DNA from: Podocnemis expansa
Lineage: Eukaryota > Chordata > Testudines > Podocnemididae
Direction: 5' to 3'
NCBI GenBank assembly: GCA_007922195.1
Contig: ML681971.1
Coordinates: 22,030,386-22,094,385, forward strand
Length of the DNA: 64,000 nucleotides
The notes beneath the pieces are model-generated. The model made no database searches, was not told the DNA's origin, and worked only from the letters and a program-made list of their open reading frames with translations. The position numbers and the translations under genes are program-made. Below, one piece after another: positions 58,625-64,000 of this stretch. The stretch's first letter is position 1, and each line of letters opens with the position of its first letter.

Positions 58625-60290
58625 ATAGATCAGGAGTAAAGAGCTGTGGATTGGGGACCTCCTTCTCCCACCGGACGTGCTGGGTGGTTGAGTCGAGGGC
58701 AAGGGCCCAGCTGACCCAGAGCCCAGCAGCTCCTTCTCACCCCTCTGACCTGGTCCCTGCAGCATCAGGGGTTGACAGTACAAGATGCCCGTCTATGGTG
58801 CATGTACCCCACACTGTATCTACCACCCTCACCCCGTATGCAACGACTTCCCTGAGGACGGAAACCACCCCTCTCCCATTGCAACAGACTCCCTTCCCAA
58901 ATACTCCCCGCCGCATCCCCCACCCTAACCCCTCATCAAGGGATGGAGACGCGTCTCATTGTAGCCTAGCTTCGGCGGGGCTCTGAGATGTGCACATCCA
59001 AAGACTTCCCGTAACAGAACTGTTCCTGCGGCCATGACGCGTGTCCCAGGTAGGACCCCGCGTATCCGGGTTAGGGGAAGGGGGGGGACACCCCTGGTCG
59101 CACCGCCGTCTTCTGCGCTGGGACCCCAACCCCTTTTGACAGGAATTCTCCTGCGCAATGAAAGGGACACATCTGTATGGAATACAGCTGCCCGGGAAGC
59201 CATTTATCAGGAAGGTGCATATAGAGAGGGTTTTACCTTGGCATGGGCCTTAGGTACAGCCCATTCCTCTCTTTCCCACTCTCACGCAGTTCCTCGTCTC
59301 TACCCCTTGGTGATCTAGTGGGAACCAGGGGCCCACCTCAGGAACCTTCATCTTGGTCTACCACCTTCGAGGTAGCCCACGATTTCCCGACCTCACCAAA
59401 ACATGGGCGGGGACACCAAAAAATCCCGTAAGGGGAACACCTTGTCGTGTTCCATATGCTGGGAAACTGTGGAGGGCCTACCCCTTTGAGTGCCCTCACA
59501 CATATAGTACCCGCCTCAGTATCCACTACTTCAGGACGGCTGTCTACTTCAGACAGAAGGTCCCTCATTTCCAGGGCACCTGCGTAACCCTTGCCCTACG
59601 ACCTTGTCCCCTGGCAGGATACGACCCCCCCTGCCGTTCACCCTACCTCCCCACGGGACCATCCCACCACGCCGCCCGTAGCCCCTTAGGGCTACCGCGT
59701 CTTTCCCCATGCACGTTGGGGGCGCCTGGCAGATCTGCGGTCCTCTCTTGCCTTTCAAGGACCCCACTGACACCACTGCTGTTCCCATGACGTGATACGC
59801 AGAGAACCCATTGCTATACAATTCATGGCGGTTTGGGGTGGTATCCCCCCCTCGCTCACCTCTAATTCCCCTCAGGGAGGGGATTTCGTTGGGTTCTCTG
59901 ATACCAAGATGTCCTTCAGAGGTGGCAGCGACCACTCTTTTAAGGTTCCATTCTCAAGCTTAGAAAGGACCTTCCTTGACAGCAAAGTTCTACAATTTCC
60001 ATGTATTGAAGAATGTCCTCCTTGGCAGCCCTGGCTGGCAAAGTGGTATCATTATCCCTTTGGCAAGCACCATAGGTACTGAGTCCGCGGTTTTCCAGCT
60101 CTCCTCCAATTCCCTCAGTCACCTAGTGGCTGACTGAATGGCAGTGAGAGCTCTCTTCCATTCCTCTCCTTTCCCTTCACGCTCTAGTGAGAGCTTCGAG
60201 AGGTAAACCTTGCAAATCTAGACTAGAGGGGCCCTTCCCTACATTCTAGCACCCTGCGGGCCCTAGCAGGCCAACCCGTCAGCATTGCCT
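58625..60290 (-). pseudogene. Right arm of copy 2: minus-strand gag remnant
   Basis: Minus-strand translation retains fragments in the expected order. A 'PPQFPSIWNTTRCSPY' segment near 59450 corresponds to PPHQSIWDLACSRW of the left arm. Near 60,050 a 'YGACQRDND' segment sits where CGKAFPRDD is expected, although the cysteine ladder is lost. The left arm keeps the recognisable frames while this arm has stops and shifts, so decay is strongly asymmetric. Confidence 0.55.
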
Positions 60291-60319
60291 CAGGTCACAT
60301 TGTGGTCAGTACCTTTCTG

Positions 60320-60690
60320 GAACCTCTCTCAAGCCCCCACCACTGGCCAGGTGGCAGGGGCTAAGCTCACGGGGTGCCCTGAAGCCCCCACTGCTGGCTG
60401 GGTGGGGGGGGGCTGAGATCCCAGCACGCCCCATGGGGGATCTCAGCCCCTGCTGCCTGGCCAGTGGTGGGGGCTTTGGGGCTTCCCACAAGCTCTGTCC
60501 CCGCTGCCCAGCTAGCGGTGGGAGCTTTGGGGCACCCCCAATCTCAGCCCCTGCTGCCCAGGAAGCAGTGGGGTAGCGAGGTGCCCCACGATCTCAGCCC
60601 CCGTGGCCTGGCCAGCCGCAGGGGATGCAGGGCACTGGGGGCTCCATTCCCCAGCCCCACGTCCCCCCCTTTCCCAGGCCAGGGTCCTGA
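60320..60690 (+). repeat. GC-rich minisatellite-like repeat
   Basis: Repeated words 'gatctcagcccctgctgcc', 'tggccag.ggtgggggct' and 'ggggc.ccc' alternate in both orientations every 60-90 bases. The frames on each strand are artefacts of this composition. Confidence 0.65.
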
Positions 60691-60759
60691 TTCCCTCCCT
60701 GACCAGGGTGCTGAGGGGGCAGGCCTTCCTTCCAGGGTGCCATGAACCCTGGGAGGAAG

Positions 60760-61008
60760 GTCAAAGCCATTGATTCGAAACAATGTTGTTTTGAAACAAG
60801 GCATCCGAACAGCCTTGTTTTGAAACGACCGTTTTGCTTCAACAGCTGTTTCGCTTTAAATTAGGTTTTAGCCATTTCAATCTAATATCTCTTGAATCGA
60901 AATGACAGAGTTCATCATTTTGATTCAGGAGAACATCGTGTGGACTAAGTATTTTTTAAATCAAAATAACCACCATTATTTCAATTTAAAAGGTACGTGT
61001 GGACATAC
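60760..61008. mobile_element. AT-rich right end of a DNA transposon related to 40696-41902
   Basis: It contains clustered 'tttcgaaac', 'ttgttttgaaac' and 'atttcaatttaaaa' words and ends acgtgtggacatacc, matching the ggctatgtctacac-type terminus in inverted form. Together with the GC-rich part from about 60,300 it looks like a 5'-degenerate copy of the same family, apparently inserted at the right edge of palindromic copy 2. Confidence 0.6.
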
Positions 61009-61064
61009 CCCAAGAGTCTGAAACAAAAAATAAACCATTCTCCTTTACTGCATTTCAGTCTCTG

Positions 61065-61660
61065 GCTCCCAATATTATATATGTAAAATCTATAAGGCTT
61101 TCAGCAGAATTGTGGAGTTTGCAGGCTCATATTGTCCTTCTGGTATACATCCAGTATCCCGATATGTCTCAGCTTGTCTCACAGCTTCAGTTGAAGATAG
61201 CTAGAAACCAGGAATGAAGACTAAAGACAATCAGTGTGATTGGTGCAGCTGCCTACGTCCTCTTTGCCATGCTGCTTATAGAAATTTACAGAAGCACTAT
61301 GGAGTCAATGAGTCGCTAAACAAATCCTGGTGACTCATAAGGTGCAGTTCCTGGTTTCTTTCCCTTGGTCTATTGTACCTTTGAATTCCCTTACTGGACC
61401 TGTAAGCAGCTTACTGGTGCTGCCATCCTGTTGGGGCTGTCAGAAACACATCATGAGTTGAAATACAGATACATCAAATATATCCATTACATCTAATACC
61501 AATACACAAACCGTATCACCATACTCAACAAATTTGAAGCTTTTTATGTGCATGACATGGCCTCTCCCTTATGAATTATTCTAATTGAGCAATATTGCTA
61601 CTAAATAACAACATGAATGGTCTCCCTAATCCACATAGTGTCACTAGGGAGTTACACTGC
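61065..61660. repeat. Duplicated flank, copy B
   Basis: This is the counterpart of 54045-54650, with the same ordered blocks (for example 'tcagaa.cacat.atgagttgaaatacagata' at about 61441-61471 against 54415-54445). It lies directly right of palindromic copy 2, as copy A lies right of copy 1. Confidence 0.6.
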
Positions 61661-61949
61661 AGGAATCAAAAGCAGAATCCAAACCAGATTCAATTTCAAA
61701 CCTTCAAACAACTGCTGGGCTTTCTGAAGGACCAAGCTACAGCCTTACTGCAAGCTCCAGCCTTTTCTGCTCTAGAGACTTCATCAGTAATACCCCCAAC
61801 CTGGGCGAGGACAGAGGGTACACTCTTCAGGTGACATAACTCCTGTCCCTTGTTACAACAACGAGAGAAAGTGAAAAGGGGGGAGGCAGGGAAGACAGGG
61901 ACAGGCAGAAGTCAGCACACCTGGGCTGCTTGGGGTCATTTTTGTGTGG

Positions 61950-62450
61950 GCTATGGTAGCAGCAACCAAAATCAAGGCCAACTTATCACATGTGCATTCT
62001 TAGCAATATTATGGTAACAGAGAGGCCCCAAACCAAGAGGAGGACTCTATGGCATGCACATTTTTGGCAGCATTATGGTAGAACCAGAGCTAAAGTGTAC
62101 AGGAGATGATAATTACGAAGTCCATGTTATCTACAGCACTATGGTGGCACCAATGGGCTCCCCTTTTTTATAGTGCTTGGGGGGAGCCTCCAGGATGGGA
62201 ATAGCCACTCCAAAGCAGAGTGCGTGTTACTACAGTACCTGGGCAGGGCCCCAGTGAGGATATGTTAGCAGCAGCATTATGGTAGCACACGGGCCAGGCC
62301 ATTATGACACAGACCTTATCAGAAGCATCATGGTACCAGCTTGCTTTGTACAGGACACATTGTCAGCAATGGTAGCCCCGGAGGGAAGGGGGAAATTACC
62401 AAGTACGTGTTATTGGTAACGTTATGGTAGCCCCTTTGGTTCCTGTGGTT
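61950..62450 (+). repeat. Degenerate tandem array with 'cattatggtag' core
   Basis: At least seven diverged units contain a version of 'tgtta..agcagcattatggtagcacc', at about 62000, 62065, 62135, 62275, 62325, 62365 and 62415. They are spaced roughly 50-140 bases, and some are followed by 'aggccccaaaccaag'-type sequence that resembles the amniote repeat at 12530 and 25230. It appears to be local amplification of an old repeat fragment and has no coding content. Confidence 0.6.
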
Positions 62451-64000
62451 TGTTATTACTCAAGGCTGTGCTGAACTATTTCCAGCTAAGAGAGGATGGG
62501 ATCCCATGAGGAAGGAGGCCATGACAATCCAGGTTCTTCATCTCTGCTGGCAGCTCCCTGGTGCTCACAGCTCTCACTACACAAAGGGGCATTCCATACG
62601 CCTTCCACTTGCCTTGAAGGAAAGAAAGGCTCTTCACACACTGGGGTCTAGGATTGCCTATACATCAAAGAACCACAAGCAGCTTCCAGCATAACAATAG
62701 CGCATCATAATGTCACCTACTCCAGGGTGGGGTATGAATCCTCATATGTCTGGGGTGAGCCATAGGGGCCCAATATACAGGAACCACTTGCCTGACACAG
62801 AGGTAGTTACCTGTGGGATATGCACAGAGGAAGTTTTTACAGGGATCCTCTCCAGAGCACTTCTGGTTTGTAATTTAACTTTATTCCTAAAGAATATACA
62901 CACTCGTGCAGTTTATTTTCCTTTTTAGGCCCAACATGCATTGTGTGGCTTCACCCCCTGTTAACTGCTAAATATTCCACCAAAGGAGGGGGTATTTTTG
63001 CAGTTGGAGGGGAGCAGGGCCAACATTTTTACTCAAAATATTCATGACATTTTACCCAGGATGACACTAGCTTCCCAACTGGCGAGACTTGGCACTTACA
63101 CAGGGCAGCAGGTTCCACTGAGCTGGGACTCAGGAAACCTGAATCGTGTTCTTGATACTGCCTCTGCTGTGTTGTGCCTGACCTTGCACATCACCTCTGT
63201 GCTCGGTCATCTCACTAGCCATAAGCAGAATGTGTGAAATCAGTGGACGAAAAGATGCTAGCATCACGTTGCATACACCAATATACATACAGAAGTAAAA
63301 TAACAGGCATTTTAATTTAAAAAACCAAAACGAAAAACAATTACAACCACGATGTTTGCAGGAACAATTTAAGGAGGGAGGAGAGACCACCTCCCCACTA
63401 CTTTGCCAATAAAAATGCATATCTCTACAAAGCCCTGCCCCAAATTCCAGACCCAGCCCTTGGCCAGAAGACCCAAAGCTATTCCAATTCCACCCCTAGA
63501 AATTCACCCTGAACTCATCATTCCTCCATTTAAAGAGCAGCTAAAGCAAGCAACAGCCTTTTGCCATTAAAAACTGCTCCAACACACTTGCAAGGGACTA
63601 GAACATCAACAGGGCCTTAATTTTCCTGAAATAGCCCCATCCTACGCACATGGGCAAAAGACCTGCTGTGCACACAGCACAAGGTGTAGTGGGGACCAGC
63701 ATCACCTGCCTCTTCAGTCCCATTCTGCCCAACATCATGCAGAAAACACTCCCCATAATAAACTAGAGGGTCCCTGCAGCAACAGAAAGGAATTTGCCAC
63801 ACTTCAAAGTGGAAGACAGGCATGGCTGAGAAGCAAAATGCCTGGCTCCATGTACACATACAGCCCCACAAAACCTACAGCAGCCACCTACTAGCATAGA
63901 CTGATGAGCTGGCCTGGACAACTCTAACCTGCTCTCCATTGTTAACAGTAGAAAACCATAGTGTATAACCCTGTCATTAAAGACAATATCGTAAAGCACA
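62451..64000. other. Intergenic sequence with no recognised gene
   Basis: Unique-looking sequence to the window edge. It contains a short purine-rich stretch and an A-rich run near 63320-63345. Reading frames up to 96 codons have no recognisable family. Confidence 0.5.

Larger units (their letters stand above)
56228..60290. mobile_element. Palindromic DIRS-like retroelement, copy 2
   Basis: The left end 'cttcttcttcaagtgctgctcggatgcattcagtaataggtg' is homologous to the terminal module of copy 1, including TATA-like 'ggctatatatatggcc' and 'ccctcctcag'. Gag frames run from 56557 to 58429. The centre is about 58,612, where ttccctcc (58600-58607) faces ggagggaa (58617-58624). To the right, minus-strand sequence recapitulates gag: left 'gtattcttcctcggcctttcaattgcg' near 58020 against minus-strand sequence near 59170, and left 57767-57786 against right 59447-59467. 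The zinc-finger region pairs with about 60,053, implying some 560 bases lost from the right arm. The right terminal module is missing, apparently cut off by the GC-rich repeat at 60,300. No reverse transcriptase or recombinase is visible. Confidence 0.7.

Noticed and set aside
1..64000. CRISPR arrays, operons or other prokaryotic systems
   Set aside because: The sequence is vertebrate nuclear DNA, and the direct repeats present are transposon- or satellite-derived.

Overview
The window looks like nuclear DNA from a sauropsid vertebrate, most likely a turtle. The evidence is GT-AG introns around vertebrate Musashi-2 coding exons, a CR1 LINE 3' end, tRNA-headed SINEs with CR1-type tails, several hAT and other MITE families, and DIRS-type gag sequences. 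Nothing in it is prokaryotic. The turtle call rests on recognised repeat families and is an inference.

Positions 1-40,200 hold the 3' end of MSI2 on the + strand. Four coding exons are visible: 991-1053 (extendable to 1110), 20455-20631, 31757-31911 and 33459-33500, followed by a 3'UTR of about 6.7 kb ending near 40,200 at a strong AATAAA plus GT-rich signal. The alternative donor and the cassette exon all share phase 1, so every combination stays in frame. The introns hold ordinary AT-rich sequence, CR1, MIR/L2-like and hAT remnants, one SINE, and four stretches that look like conserved non-coding elements.

Positions 40,200-47,500 are the intergenic region. They contain a hAT MITE, a 1.2 kb GC-cored transposon, and a polypyrimidine region of more than 1.6 kb with a MITE inserted in it. 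A CpG island at about 43.74-44.80 kb carries promoter motifs and a good minus-strand splice donor, but the gene it serves was not identified. GC-rich repeats and a second SINE follow.

Positions 47,520-61,000 contain the most unusual structure. Two neighbouring retroelement copies with DIRS-like gag zinc-finger ORFs are each arranged as a long imperfect palindrome. Copy 1 spans 47,520-54,036 with its centre at about 50,780. Copy 2 spans about 56,228-60,290 with its centre at about 58,612. The left arm of each carries the recognisable gag reading frames. The right arm is a diverged reverse complement of the left, including decayed gag on the minus strand. I see no reverse transcriptase, RNase H or tyrosine recombinase in either copy. 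The flanks just right of the two copies (54.05-54.65 kb and 61.05-61.66 kb) are also related to each other.

Positions 61,660-64,000 hold a degenerate tandem array and otherwise unrecognised sequence. All similarities were judged by eye, with no alignment or database search.
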